Origin: Kangiella profundi | GTDB taxonomy: Bacteria; Pseudomonadota; Gammaproteobacteria; Enterobacterales; Kangiellaceae | DNA length: 64,000 nt | Assembly: GCF_002838765.1 (NCBI RefSeq) | Contig: NZ_CP025120.1 | Coordinates: 682,001 to 746,000, forward strand | Direction of reading: 5' to 3' | Shown: in pieces, positions 36,957 through 46,313 of the stretch | How positions within the stretch are numbered: position 1 is the first letter of the stretch | Layout of the letters: the number at the start of each line of letters is the position of its first letter | Notes under the pieces: model-generated | Seen by the model: only the letters and a program-made list of their open reading frames with translations | The model's database searches: none | What the model was told of the DNA's origin: nothing | Position numbers and translations under genes: made by a program

Positions 36957-38637
36957 TGAAATGCCAGCCTTCGCTCCTTTCATTATTGGCGCCATTATTG
37001 CGTTATTAACAACAGGCCGATTGAGACAGGCAATATTGCTGATCACGCCGGTAATCAGTGGTCTTCACTTATTGACTGTACCGGTTGGCACCAGTCTAGG
37101 GTTTGACGTCGCGGGTTTCTCGCTGGAAGTCTATCGGGTCGATAAATTGAGCCTGTTGTTCGGTTATATTTTCCATATAGCCGCATTTCTGGCCATCCTA
37201 TTTTCAATCCACGTTAAAGACACACTGCAACAAATCAGCGGCCTGCTTTATGCGGGAAGTGCAATTGGTGCAGTATTTGCCGGTGATCTGATCACGCTGT
37301 TTATCTTCTGGGAATTGCTGGCCATTACCTCGGTCTTTTTGATTTGGGCCAGAGGCACCGAGCGAGCCTATGTTGCTGGCATGCGCTATCTGATTATTCA
37401 GGTGCTTTCAGGCGTTATTTTGTTAGTGGGCATTATTTTCTATGCCTACCAGCAGCAGAGCATCAGTTTCAGTCTGATTGGCCTAGAAGGAACCGCCGGC
37501 TGGCTCATCTTTATAGCATTTGGTATCAAGTGTGCTTTCCCAATGCTGCACAACTGGCTGACCGACGCTTATCCTGAAGCAACTCCAACAGGAACCGTAT
37601 TTTTAAGTGCCTTTACCACTAAGGTTGCTGTTTATGCGCTGGCCAGAGCTTATCCCGGTACGGAATTGCTGGTTTATATCGGCGTAGTTATGGCCTGTTT
37701 CCCGATCTTCTTTGCTGTGATTGAGAACGACCTGCGTCGCGTACTTTCCTACAGCATGATCAACCAGATTGGCTTCATGGTTGTTGGTATCGGTATTGGT
37801 ACCGCGTTGGCGGTTAATGGTGCTGTGTCCCACGCCTTCAATGACATTCTGTTTAAAGGTCTGTTATTCATGTCGATGGGTGCTGTACTGCACATGACCG
37901 GTAAAATCGATGGTTCGAGGCTGGGCGGGCTTTATAAGAGTATGCCCAAGACCGCAATCCTGTGTATGGTTGGTGCTGCCTCGATTTCAGCATTCCCATT
38001 ATTTAGTGGTTTTGTCAGTAAGTCGATGGTGATGTCAGCGGCCATTGAAAATGGTTATGGCTGGGCTTGGCTATTATTGCTGTTCTCAGCGGCTGGTGTA
38101 TTCCACCACGCAGGTATCAAGATCCCATACTTTGCCTTCTTCGCTCATGATTCAGGCATAAGAACCACAGAGCCACCAAAGAATATGCTGATGGCAATGA
38201 CGATTTCTGCTGTATTGTGTATTGCTATCGGTGTCTATCCGAATGCTCTGTATCAATTATTGCCATTCGATACCGGCTACAACCCTTATGACGCCACCCA
38301 TGTGCTGACCCAGCTACAGCTGCTGTTCTTCTCTGCATTGGCATTTATCTGGTTAAACCTTCGAGGTATGTATCCACCTGAGTTGCCATCGGTGAACTTA
38401 GATGTTGACTGGCTCTATCGCCGACTGTTCCCAGCAACCTTGAAGCCACTGTTTAACGGCATGTGGCGTCTGGATGCGGCTTTCAGAGGCTGGTTCATGG
38501 ACCGCCTGAACAGTGCTCTCGGGATGCTCTCTCGTCATGCACCGGATGGTATCTTATCCAGAACCCAGTTATCGGGCAGCATGGTCATCTGGGTAACCAT
38601 ATTGTTGGCAACCTATTTGATTTTAAGTTTCTGGTAA
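36946..38637 (+). CDS. Mrp antiporter proton-channel subunit, third copy
   Basis: 563 residues from ATG 36946 (CGGAGG five bases upstream); an in-frame ATG at 36925 is less likely. ND5-type family with about 14 helices: FIFWELLAITSVFLIWARGT, CAFPMLHNWLTDAYPEATPT and SHAFNDILFKGLLFMSMGA. A C-terminal tail (LYRRLFPATLKPLFNGM, DAAFRGWFMDRL) ends with one more helix. It overlaps the small gene by 11 bases. It is the last gene of the operon. Confidence 0.9.
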   Translation: MWINEMPAFAPFIIGAIIALLTTGRLRQAILLITPVISGLHLLTVPVGTSLGFDVAGFSLEVYRVDKLSLLFGYIFHIAAFLAILFSIHVKDTLQQISGLLYAGSAIGAVFAGDLITLFIFWELLAITSVFLIWARGTERAYVAGMRYLIIQVLSGVILLVGIIFYAYQQQSISFSLIGLEGTAGWLIFIAFGIKCAFPMLHNWLTDAYPEATPTGTVFLSAFTTKVAVYALARAYPGTELLVYIGVVMACFPIFFAVIENDLRRVLSYSMINQIGFMVVGIGIGTALAVNGAVSHAFNDILFKGLLFMSMGAVLHMTGKIDGSRLGGLYKSMPKTAILCMVGAASISAFPLFSGFVSKSMVMSAAIENGYGWAWLLLLFSAAGVFHHAGIKIPYFAFFAHDSGIRTTEPPKNMLMAMTISAVLCIAIGVYPNALYQLLPFDTGYNPYDATHVLTQLQLLFFSALAFIWLNLRGMYPPELPSVNLDVDWLYRRLFPATLKPLFNGMWRLDAAFRGWFMDRLNSALGMLSRHAPDGILSRTQLSGSMVIWVTILLATYLILSFW

Positions 38638-38650
38638 TCCGTTATACTGA

Positions 38651-38688
38651 AAAAACAGCGCTGTTGAGTAATCATCGGCGCTGTTTTT
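38651..38688 (+). terminator. Terminator of the Mrp operon
   Basis: AAAAACAGCGC at 38651-38661 pairs with GCGCTGTTTTT at 38678-38688 around a 16-base loop. Confidence 0.8.
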
Positions 38689-38756
38689 ATTTTGGGTGGA
38701 GGAGTCACTTTCCGCTGGAATAGGGATTGTTTAAGGCCATACATATGGAAAACATT

Positions 38757-38786
38757 TTGACTATGTGCTAAAAAGTCTGTGACAAT
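38757..38786 (+). promoter_or_regulatory. Candidate fadR promoter
   Basis: TTGACT at 38757-38762 and GACAAT at 38781-38786 with an 18-base spacer; five and four of six consensus bases. The FadR-like half-site at 38793-38802 follows directly. Confidence 0.35.
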
Positions 38787-38792
38787 CGACCT

Positions 38793-38802
38793 CTTACCAG
38801 TT
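38793..38802 (-). promoter_or_regulatory. Possible FadR half-site before fadR
   Basis: On the minus strand AACTGGTAAG, matching the AACTGGT half of the E. coli FadR operator. The same nine bases ACTGGTAAG recur upstream of the lipase gene. Only one half is well matched. Confidence 0.3.
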
Positions 38803-38832
38803 ACTAAGAACTATTAATTACGGGGATAGCTG

Positions 38833-39555
38833 ATGGTTTCAACAGCTAAGGCGCTAACGCCTGCTGCATTCGCAGAACAATATATCGTTGAATCAATATG
38901 GAACGGCAAATTTGCCGCCGGAACTATTTTGCCTGCTGAGCGCGAGTTGGCGGAAATTATTGGGGTGACGCGCACTACATTACGAGAAGTCTTGCAGCGT
39001 TTGGCCCGTGATGGCTGGTTAACCATTCAGCACGGCAAGCCAACAAAAGTGAATGATATCTGGCAATCAGCCACATTGAATGTATTAGATACCTTAATTA
39101 CTCTGGACGACGAAGGCTCTATGAAGTTGGCTGATGATCTGTTGCAGGCCAGAACTTCTATTGCCAGCATTTTCTTGCGCCAGGCAGTAAAGAATAATCC
39201 AGAAAAATTATTAGAAGTGCTGAAAGAGCTTGATGGCGTCAACAATGACGCTGATGGTTATATTGACTTTGATTGGCACTTTCACCATACCGCTACTCGA
39301 GCATCGGGAAATCCGATATACACATTGATGCTCAATGGCTTTGAGGCAATTTATTATAAGCTTGGCCGGTTTTATTTTGGCTGGGAACAGACCAGAAAAC
39401 TGGCGTATCAATATTATAAAGACCTTGAAGTGGCTATTGCCAAAGGTGATGCTGAGCAGGTGGTCAAAATCCTTTGGGATTATGGTCATGAGAGCGGTGA
39501 ACTCTGGAATAAGGCAAAATCAGAGTTGAAAAGTTTTAGTGAGTTAGGTGCATAA
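38833..39555 (+). CDS. fadR: Fatty acid metabolism regulator FadR
   Basis: 240 residues. The N-terminal GntR winged helix (PAERELAEIIGVTRTTLREV and LARDGWLTIQHGKPTKVND) is nearly identical to E. coli FadR, including the DNA-reading residues. A C-terminal all-helical acyl-CoA-binding domain follows. FadR represses fatty acid degradation genes and activates fabA/fabB in the absence of long-chain acyl-CoA. The next gene is a lipase lipoprotein, which suggests regulation of lipid use. Confidence 0.96.
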   Translation: MVSTAKALTPAAFAEQYIVESIWNGKFAAGTILPAERELAEIIGVTRTTLREVLQRLARDGWLTIQHGKPTKVNDIWQSATLNVLDTLITLDDEGSMKLADDLLQARTSIASIFLRQAVKNNPEKLLEVLKELDGVNNDADGYIDFDWHFHHTATRASGNPIYTLMLNGFEAIYYKLGRFYFGWEQTRKLAYQYYKDLEVAIAKGDAEQVVKILWDYGHESGELWNKAKSELKSFSELGA

Positions 39556-39558
39556 AAT

Positions 39559-39572
39559 ACTGGTAAGTCCAC
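39559..39572 (+). promoter_or_regulatory. Possible FadR operator before the lipase gene
   Basis: ACTGGTAAGTCCAC resembles the FadR core (CTGGT, two bases, G-x-CCA). It lies about 110 bases before the lipase start. Weak by pattern alone. Confidence 0.3.
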
Positions 39573-39674
39573 TTGCATAAAACCACTGTAAAAGAGTAGG
39601 ATTGGGGTAATTCTGCATATAAACAAAACGAATAACGGCCTATTAAGCCGTTTATACCGAATGGGAGTTAAGAG

Positions 39675-41816
39675 ATGAAAAAAGCTTTATACGGAGTCGC
39701 GCTGTTAAGCAGCATGATTTTGACGGCTTGTACTGATGGTCCAGAAGAACCAAAAATTCCGGGTATTGGTGAAGGTAGCACTAAACTAGTTGCACCAGTA
39801 TTTGCACCGGGTAATGGTGAGATACCAGTACCTAATGATTTGCTATTTAGTGGGACTGCTGATTTAACTCTTAACATCCCAACAGCTGATCCGACTGATA
39901 TGTCTAACCCACAAAATGCGATTAGTGCATTGGACGGTTGGTCAACTCATGCTCCTTTTAGCATTGAATTCCGTGGAGCAATTGACGGTTCTACAGTTGC
40001 CCCAGGTCAGAATGTTCGTTTGTTCAAAGTTTCTGTTAATCGTCCAGAAGCAATTTCCGGAACAGGCATTCCAGCACCGACTGGCCCAGTTACAGGTGTT
40101 GAAGCTGAATTGGTAGCAGGTGTAGATTTCGTGGCAGTGCCTGCAAGTGAGACATCAATTGGCGTTGTACCATTAAGACCATTTGAACCACAAGCAAGCT
40201 ACATGGTTGTTGTGACCAATGGTATTTCTGATGTAAACGGTAACCCTGTTATCTCTGACGCCCAATTCTCTATTGTTAAATCACCAGATCCAATTGATCC
40301 GGGTAGTGCAACTGCAGGACTTGAGCCTGTTCGTCAATTGACTCAAGCTATGCTTGCAGCTTCTGCGAGTGCTGGAATTGATAGTGATGATGTTGTATTA
40401 ACCTACCAGTTTACAGTTCAATCGGTAGCAGATGCGCTAGTAACGGCCAATAATGCTTATGTACAGGTAGCAGCGGATCAAGGTTTACGTCCAGCCTCTA
40501 GCTTCTCTAGCCTGTTTACTGATACAACTCCTTTTACCGGTATTGGTGCTGCGAATCTGTATAAAGGTGAAGTGACGCTTCCTTATTTACTTACAGCTCC
40601 AACATTGGAGAATCCTACAGCAGTATTGAATAGTCCTTGGGTGGGTGCCGATCAGATACCAACGCCAGGTGGCCCAATCGCCAATCCACTGGCGGGTGCT
40701 CCAATTACTTACGCCAACCCTCTAGCGCAAAAAACAGGTGATGAAACGGTTCCTTTATTGGTATCTCTACCTAAAAACATCAACTGCCCGAAGCCTTACC
40801 CTGTAATGATTTTCCAACATGGTATCACCAGTAACCGTACAGCGATGCTAGGTATTGCTGATACTATGGCTGGTGCCTGTACAGCTGTTGTTGCTATGGA
40901 TTTACCTTTGCACGGTATTGCAGCTGATAACCCTGTTCATTTAGGTTTACAACAAGCCAGTGGTGGAGCTATCGGTATCTTCGAAGGCTACACTCCTGGT
41001 GATGTTCGCGAGCGTACATTTGGTGTTGATTACATCGATAATACAACTTCTGCTCCTGGCCCGGATGGTACTCCAGACTCTTCAGGCGCGCACACAATCA
41101 ACTTAACTAATCTGGTTGTGTCACGTGATAACTTGCGTCAAGCAGTGTTAGATCTTCTAGTCCTTGAAGAAGCTATTCCTGCAATGGATGTCGATGGTGA
41201 TACTCAGCCTGACTTTGATGCAAACAATATCAGCTTCATGGGACACTCATTGGGTGGTATTGCTGGCTCAAAATACATTGGCTTAACAGATAAAGTGAAA
41301 GTCAGTGTTCAGGCCACTACCTCCGGCAGCATTGCTCAAATGCTAGATGGCTCAGCGTCCTTTAGCCCACGCATCCGTGCTGGTCTTGCAGCTGCATCTG
41401 GCGTTCCTGCGGATGATCCGGCATTTGAATCTGAAGTGTTGACGCCTTTCCTTTTTGCAGCTCAAACAGTTGTAGATTCAGGTGACCCTGTAAATTATGC
41501 GACTTTGGCTCAAGCTTTGGATATTCCAACGCTGGCATTACAGGTACAAAATGATCAAGTAGTGCCGAATCAGGTAGCTGGCGCACCACTAGCCGGTAGC
41601 ATCCCTCATGCTGCACTATTTGGTTTGCCGACAGTAACTGAGTCGACAGCTACGGATCGTGCTTTCTTGAAGTATGTTTCTGGTGACCATGCTTCACCAC
41701 TAAGCCCGAGTGCTGATGCAGCGGTAACAGTTTCTATGCAAACTGCTATTGCTAATTTCATAGCTTCAGGTGGTACACAGGTTGTGGTAAATGATCCAAG
41801 TTTGGTTGAACCATAA
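39675..41816 (+). CDS. VolA/Pla-1-like extracellular lipase lipoprotein
   Basis: 713 residues. A lipoprotein signal (SSMILTAC, Cys at about residue 19) anchors it to the outer membrane. An N-terminal Ig-like region with FEPQASYMVVVTNGI is followed by an alpha/beta hydrolase with HGITSNR and the nucleophile Ser525 in FMGHSLGG. It resembles the Pla-1/cef lipase family; VolA of Vibrio, the best-known member, is a surface lysophospholipase that releases fatty acids for uptake by FadL. Its position behind fadR fits that role. No fadL is in the window. Confidence 0.85.
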   Translation: MKKALYGVALLSSMILTACTDGPEEPKIPGIGEGSTKLVAPVFAPGNGEIPVPNDLLFSGTADLTLNIPTADPTDMSNPQNAISALDGWSTHAPFSIEFRGAIDGSTVAPGQNVRLFKVSVNRPEAISGTGIPAPTGPVTGVEAELVAGVDFVAVPASETSIGVVPLRPFEPQASYMVVVTNGISDVNGNPVISDAQFSIVKSPDPIDPGSATAGLEPVRQLTQAMLAASASAGIDSDDVVLTYQFTVQSVADALVTANNAYVQVAADQGLRPASSFSSLFTDTTPFTGIGAANLYKGEVTLPYLLTAPTLENPTAVLNSPWVGADQIPTPGGPIANPLAGAPITYANPLAQKTGDETVPLLVSLPKNINCPKPYPVMIFQHGITSNRTAMLGIADTMAGACTAVVAMDLPLHGIAADNPVHLGLQQASGGAIGIFEGYTPGDVRERTFGVDYIDNTTSAPGPDGTPDSSGAHTINLTNLVVSRDNLRQAVLDLLVLEEAIPAMDVDGDTQPDFDANNISFMGHSLGGIAGSKYIGLTDKVKVSVQATTSGSIAQMLDGSASFSPRIRAGLAAASGVPADDPAFESEVLTPFLFAAQTVVDSGDPVNYATLAQALDIPTLALQVQNDQVVPNQVAGAPLAGSIPHAALFGLPTVTESTATDRAFLKYVSGDHASPLSPSADAAVTVSMQTAIANFIASGGTQVVVNDPSLVEP

Positions 41817-41840
41817 ACTGTAAGTCTTTAGACTTTTAAG

Positions 41841-41864
41841 AAGCCCTCGCTAGAGGGCTTTTTT
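41841..41864 (+). terminator. Terminator of the lipase gene
   Basis: AAGCCCTC, GCTA loop, GAGGGCTT and a T-run. Confidence 0.88.
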
Positions 41865-42020
41865 ATGTCTGATATATAGGAATTGGTACCGTATAGCTAT
41901 TAACCGTTAACTGTTATACCTTTAGCTTTGTCGGTGTTAAAATAGCCAGCTATTTTGTGCCTTGAGGCCACACAGGTTCGGGCATGGCAAAAATTTATAG
42001 TCTGACATTCGGAGAATGAC

Positions 42021-43178
42021 TTGGAATTTTTAAGCGAATACGGTTTATTTCTACTCAAAACAGCCACTATTGCTGTCGTTATCATCATAATTATCAGTTT
42101 GTTGATCAGTGCAGGTCAAAGACAGCGCTCATCCAGCAAAGGTGACATCAAGGTCGTAAACCTTGGTGAAGCCATTAAAGATAATAGTCAATCCATTAAG
42201 AATGAAATTCTCACCAATGCTGAGTACAAGCAGCTGGTAAAAGAAGAAAAAGAACGTGAGAAGCAGCAGGAGAAAGAGGCTAAGCAAAAGCTAAAACAGG
42301 CTAAAAAATCAACAGGTAAGCAACTCTCTGATTCCAGCGTTAGTGTTGAACCCACTGCCGCTGGAGAAGACGCTAACCAGTCTGAAGACACAGCTGAAGG
42401 CGAAAGCCAGGTTGAAAGCCCTCAAAGGATGTATGTTATTGATTTTGATGGTGATATACATGCTACAGGTGTCGACTCATTGCGCGAAGAGGTAACCGCT
42501 ATATTGGCTACTGCAAACAAAGGCGATGAGGTTATGGTTCGTCTGGAAAGCCCAGGTGGATTAGTGCATAGCTATGGCTTGGCGGCATCTCAATTAAAAC
42601 GTATTCGTGATGCAGGCCTTAAACTGACTATTTCTGTGGATCAGGTTGCTGCCAGTGGTGGCTACATGATGGCTTGTGTTGCGGATGAGTTAGTCGCAGC
42701 CCCATTCGCAGTAGTTGGCTCAATTGGTGTTGTTGCGGAAATTCCAAACTTTAATCGCTTATTGCAAAAAGCCAATATTGACTATGAGCAACATACTGCC
42801 GGTCAATACAAACGCACCCTGACCATGTTCGGTCAGAACACGACTGTTGCGCGCGAGAAGTTTAAGCAGGAGCTTGAGGACACGCATCAGCTCTTCAAAA
42901 CCTTTATCCATGAGAATCGACCTAATCTTGACTTGGATAAGGTCGCTACCGGTGAACACTGGTATGGTCGCCAGGCGCTAGAGCTGGGTCTGGTAGATAA
43001 GATTTTGACTAGCGATGACGTTATTCTGGATGCTCTAAACTCTAAGGATGTGTATTCGATTAAGTACGAAATTCGTAAGCCATTGACTGAACGCTTGTCA
43101 GTGAACCTCTATCAGGCAATGGACAAGTTTGTGTTGCGTTGGATTCAGCGCTCTTCACAGACCAATATCTTTAAGTAA
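42021..43178 (+). CDS. sohB: Inner membrane protease SohB (S49)
   Basis: 385 residues. One N-terminal membrane helix (about 9-30) and a charged coiled region (KEEKEREKQQEKEAKQ and beyond) precede the S49 protease domain. Catalytic Ser is in AASGGYMMACVAD and Lys in GQYKRTLTMFG. SohB-type proteases degrade membrane-associated or signal peptides; the precise role is unclear. The start is UUG 42021, with GGAG six bases upstream and no ATG in frame nearby. tpm follows 13 bases later. Confidence 0.92.
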   Translation: MEFLSEYGLFLLKTATIAVVIIIIISLLISAGQRQRSSSKGDIKVVNLGEAIKDNSQSIKNEILTNAEYKQLVKEEKEREKQQEKEAKQKLKQAKKSTGKQLSDSSVSVEPTAAGEDANQSEDTAEGESQVESPQRMYVIDFDGDIHATGVDSLREEVTAILATANKGDEVMVRLESPGGLVHSYGLAASQLKRIRDAGLKLTISVDQVAASGGYMMACVADELVAAPFAVVGSIGVVAEIPNFNRLLQKANIDYEQHTAGQYKRTLTMFGQNTTVAREKFKQELEDTHQLFKTFIHENRPNLDLDKVATGEHWYGRQALELGLVDKILTSDDVILDALNSKDVYSIKYEIRKPLTERLSVNLYQAMDKFVLRWIQRSSQTNIFK

Positions 43179-43191
43179 ATTTTAAAATCTT

Positions 43192-43854
43192 ATGGATTTT
43201 GAATTCTGGGATAACTGCTGGAATCGAGAGTCTCAGCCTTTTCATTTGGCTGAGGCGCACACCTTTCTTGTGAAATATGTTCAAGAGCTGTTTTCAACTG
43301 AACATAAAGTCTTTGTACCCTTATCCGGCAAATCACTGGATTTGCTTTTTCTTGCAGAGAAAGGGTTCTATCCGGTAGGAGTTGAGTTTAATCCTAAGGC
43401 CGTTCATAAATTTATTGATGAAAATAAATTACAATTTGAGTCGAAAGAGCTGGTAGCAGAAAGTGGTAACCAACTTATTTGCTACCAGAATGACTCAATG
43501 GCTGTTTGGCTGGCGGATTTCTTTGATATCACAAGTGAGCATGTCGGTAAGTTCAAACAGGTCTATGACCGTGCAGCTTTTATAGCACTGCCTGAGTCGA
43601 TGCGTAAAGATTACGCCAGGCACTTGAAGTCACTTCTTGATGAAAACGCAACCATACTTCTAGTTACCATGGATTATGTACCTGATGAAATGTCAGGCCC
43701 TCCGTTCCACATCACTTTAGACGAAATCAAGCAGCAGTTTCCTGAAGGACAGGTTGAGGAATTGTGCCGTTGCAGTCTGCTTGATACTCATCCACGCTGG
43801 AAAGAACTTGAGTTAAGTCGTTTAGATGAAGTCCTCTACAAAATTACGTTTTAA
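43192..43854 (+). CDS. tpm: Thiopurine S-methyltransferase
   Basis: 220 residues. The conserved FWDNCWNRESQPFH start, FVPLSGKSLDLLFLAEKG (SAM site) and YDRAAFIALPESMRKDYA are TPMT signatures. In bacteria it methylates selenium or tellurium compounds as well as thiopurines. It is 2 bases before the S9 peptidase gene, so they are cotranscribed. Confidence 0.93.
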   Translation: MDFEFWDNCWNRESQPFHLAEAHTFLVKYVQELFSTEHKVFVPLSGKSLDLLFLAEKGFYPVGVEFNPKAVHKFIDENKLQFESKELVAESGNQLICYQNDSMAVWLADFFDITSEHVGKFKQVYDRAAFIALPESMRKDYARHLKSLLDENATILLVTMDYVPDEMSGPPFHITLDEIKQQFPEGQVEELCRCSLLDTHPRWKELELSRLDEVLYKITF

Positions 43855-43856
43855 TT

Positions 43857-45743
43857 ATGAATAAACAAACTACTCCTTATGGTCTTTGGCAATCGCCAAT
43901 TTCTCCAGAAATGCTGGCCAGTAAATCAACTCGCTATGGTCAGATGCAGTTAATTGAAGATACCATTTACTGGCTGGAATCACGTCCGCACGAACAAGGC
44001 CGTGGCGTCATAGTACGCTCTCAAAATGGTAAGAGAGAGGATGTAACGCCAAAAGGTTTTAATGTGCGTACGCGCGTCCACGAATATGCTGGTGGTGATT
44101 TTTGGGGTAGAGGTGAGTATTTACTATTTGCAGATGACTCTAATCAACAGCTGTGCCTGCAAAACCTGAGCACCAACAGCGTTGAGTTTATTACCCCTGA
44201 GCCGCCTGTAAAACGTAGCTTGCGATACTGTGATGGCGAAGTAGCGCCTAACATGACTTATACCGTTTGTGTGCATGAGAGGCATGAGGCGGATGACGTT
44301 ATCAATGAGCTGATAGTGGTTTCGCTTTCTGCGCCATTTACCAAGCAGGTTATAGTGCAGGGCGCTGATTTTTATTCCAATCCACGAATCAGTCCCGATG
44401 GCAAACAGTTATGCTGGATCAGCTGGAATCACCCAAACATGCCGTGGGATGAAACTGAGCTGTGGCTGGCCGATATTTCTGCATCTGGCGAGATTACTAA
44501 TCTGCGCAAAGTAGCTGGAGGTGACAATGTTTCCGTTTATCATCCTTTCTGGTCAGTAGACAACCAGCTGTACTACGTCGCTGATCCAGATGGCTGGTGG
44601 CATATCTACCGTTTAGGTTCTGAGCAGCCGGTGCATGACAAACTGGATATTGAGTTTGGCCTACCACAGTGGGTTTTTGGTTGTCGAACTGTCCAATGGC
44701 TGGATGATAAGAATCTGGTTGCCATCGGCACCAGGCAGGGGCAACAGGCGCTTTATCACATCAGTCTTGAAACAGGCGCTGTCGAACTATTTAGCAACAA
44801 CTGGACAGCCTTTAATGGGCAGATGGTAACTGGTGAGAATGAGCTGTATTTTATGGCAGCCAATCCGAAGACTGGCGAAGCAGTTTATCAGGTTAATCTG
44901 CAAAACAAACAAACTCGTCAGTTAACGGAAAGTGATAAAGATCAGCTGGAAGATTATATTTCTATACCCCAGCATATTGAATTTCCAACCTCAGGCAATC
45001 AAAAAGCCTATGGCTACTTTTACCCGCCCAAGAACCCAGAGTTTGAAGGGCCAATAGATGAAAAACCGCCATTAATTGTCCTGAGCCACGGTGGGCCAAC
45101 GGGCATGACGGATAATGGCTTAAATCTGACCATCCAGTATTGGACCAGTCGTGGCTTTGCGGTTGCGGATGTGAATTATCGCGGTAGTACGGGTTATGGT
45201 CGTGCCTATCGTGATAGCCTGAAAGGTCAATGGGGCATCCTCGATGTTGACGACTGCATTGCCATGGGGCAATACCTTGCGCAAGAAGGCTTGGTGGATG
45301 GTACCAGAATGGCCATCAGAGGCGGCTCTGCTGGCGGCTACACAACTTTATGTGCGCTAACCTTCCATGATGTCTTTAAAGCTGGTATGAGCCGTTACGG
45401 CGTTGCTGAGTTGGTTTCTTTGTCTCAAGATAGCCATAAGTTTGAAATACGCTATTTGGACTCTGTCGTAGGACCTTATCCTGAGCGTGCAGATTTGTAT
45501 CATGAGCGCTCACCGGTGAACCATACAGAATTGCTTTCATGTCCGATTTTGATATTGCAAGGGTTGGAGGATAAGGTGGTTCCGCCCAATCAAGCTGAAG
45601 CTATGGTTGAGGCACTTAAGGAAAAGGGGCTACCTTATGAATACATCACTTTCGAAGGGGAAGGGCATGGCTTCCGGAAACCGGAAACTATTATTAAAGC
45701 ATTTACCGCTGAGCTGGAGTTTTATCAGAAGCATTTACTCTAG
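43857..45743 (+). CDS. S9 family prolyl oligopeptidase-like peptidase
   Basis: 628 residues. An N-terminal beta-propeller (repeated NPRISPDGKQLCWISWNHPN and similar) precedes the hydrolase domain with SHGGPTG, the nucleophile Ser491 in IRGGSAGGYT, Asp in LEDKVVP and His in GEGHGFRKPE. There is no signal peptide, so it is cytoplasmic and probably trims oligopeptides, like dipeptidyl/acylaminoacyl peptidases. Confidence 0.93.
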   Translation: MNKQTTPYGLWQSPISPEMLASKSTRYGQMQLIEDTIYWLESRPHEQGRGVIVRSQNGKREDVTPKGFNVRTRVHEYAGGDFWGRGEYLLFADDSNQQLCLQNLSTNSVEFITPEPPVKRSLRYCDGEVAPNMTYTVCVHERHEADDVINELIVVSLSAPFTKQVIVQGADFYSNPRISPDGKQLCWISWNHPNMPWDETELWLADISASGEITNLRKVAGGDNVSVYHPFWSVDNQLYYVADPDGWWHIYRLGSEQPVHDKLDIEFGLPQWVFGCRTVQWLDDKNLVAIGTRQGQQALYHISLETGAVELFSNNWTAFNGQMVTGENELYFMAANPKTGEAVYQVNLQNKQTRQLTESDKDQLEDYISIPQHIEFPTSGNQKAYGYFYPPKNPEFEGPIDEKPPLIVLSHGGPTGMTDNGLNLTIQYWTSRGFAVADVNYRGSTGYGRAYRDSLKGQWGILDVDDCIAMGQYLAQEGLVDGTRMAIRGGSAGGYTTLCALTFHDVFKAGMSRYGVAELVSLSQDSHKFEIRYLDSVVGPYPERADLYHERSPVNHTELLSCPILILQGLEDKVVPPNQAEAMVEALKEKGLPYEYITFEGEGHGFRKPETIIKAFTAELEFYQKHLL

Positions 45744-45749
45744 CATTAA

Positions 45750-46313
45750 TTATAGAGCCTCGCACGTTTCGACTGAGTTACGTGTGGGACTCTGGTCAAT
45801 CTCCAAATCCTCAAACATAGTAAAATAACCTTCCTTTGGGTCCAGTAGTAAATCCACGCTTAACTCAAACTTGGTCGGAGAATTATCAGAGTAGACTGTT
45901 CTAATAGTCAGTTCAAAAGTTCCTTCGCGGTCCTTGTTTTGTAATATCGGATGTTGCTGCATGGCCCTAAATTTTTCGACGCCTTCGGCATCTAGCTGAT
46001 ACCAGCCAATATGTTCAAAACTGTTGTCCCTGAACCAGTGCTCAACGGTTCGTATATCTTCTTTAGTTAGTATCAATGACAGACAGTCATCGATGTATGC
46101 CTCGGAACCTTTATAGCTGTAACTTAACTGGTTAGCCGCCAGGACATTAACTTTAGTGTTGCTTCGGATTTTTACTCGAATGTCTTCTGGATTGAGTTTG
46201 ATGAAGTCTTCTTCATCAAAACCCGACATCTTCATCATGGTTGATACAGGTATGTTTGAGCAGGCCTGCAGGAGAAACAAAGCGATTAAAATAGTGCCAA
46301 TAGCCTTAATCAT
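45750..46313 (-). CDS. Hypothetical lipoprotein, tandem copy 2
   Basis: About 187 residues from ATG 46313; the longer frame to 46340 would begin inside the upstream gene. A lipobox LLQAC at about residue 17 marks a lipoprotein. It is a clear paralog of the gene at 46306-46857: shared patterns include STMxKMxxFxExDF, EDIRVKxRxNT, an EHWFxDxSxxH stretch and SxDLLLDPxxGYFTxF. No known family was recognised. The start overlaps the neighbour's stop by 8 bases, so translation is coupled. Confidence 0.75.
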   Translation of the reverse strand: MIKAIGTILIALFLLQACSNIPVSTMMKMSGFDEEDFIKLNPEDIRVKIRSNTKVNVLAANQLSYSYKGSEAYIDDCLSLILTKEDIRTVEHWFRDNSFEHIGWYQLDAEGVEKFRAMQQHPILQNKDREGTFELTIRTVYSDNSPTKFELSVDLLLDPKEGYFTMFEDLEIDQSPTRNSVETCEAL

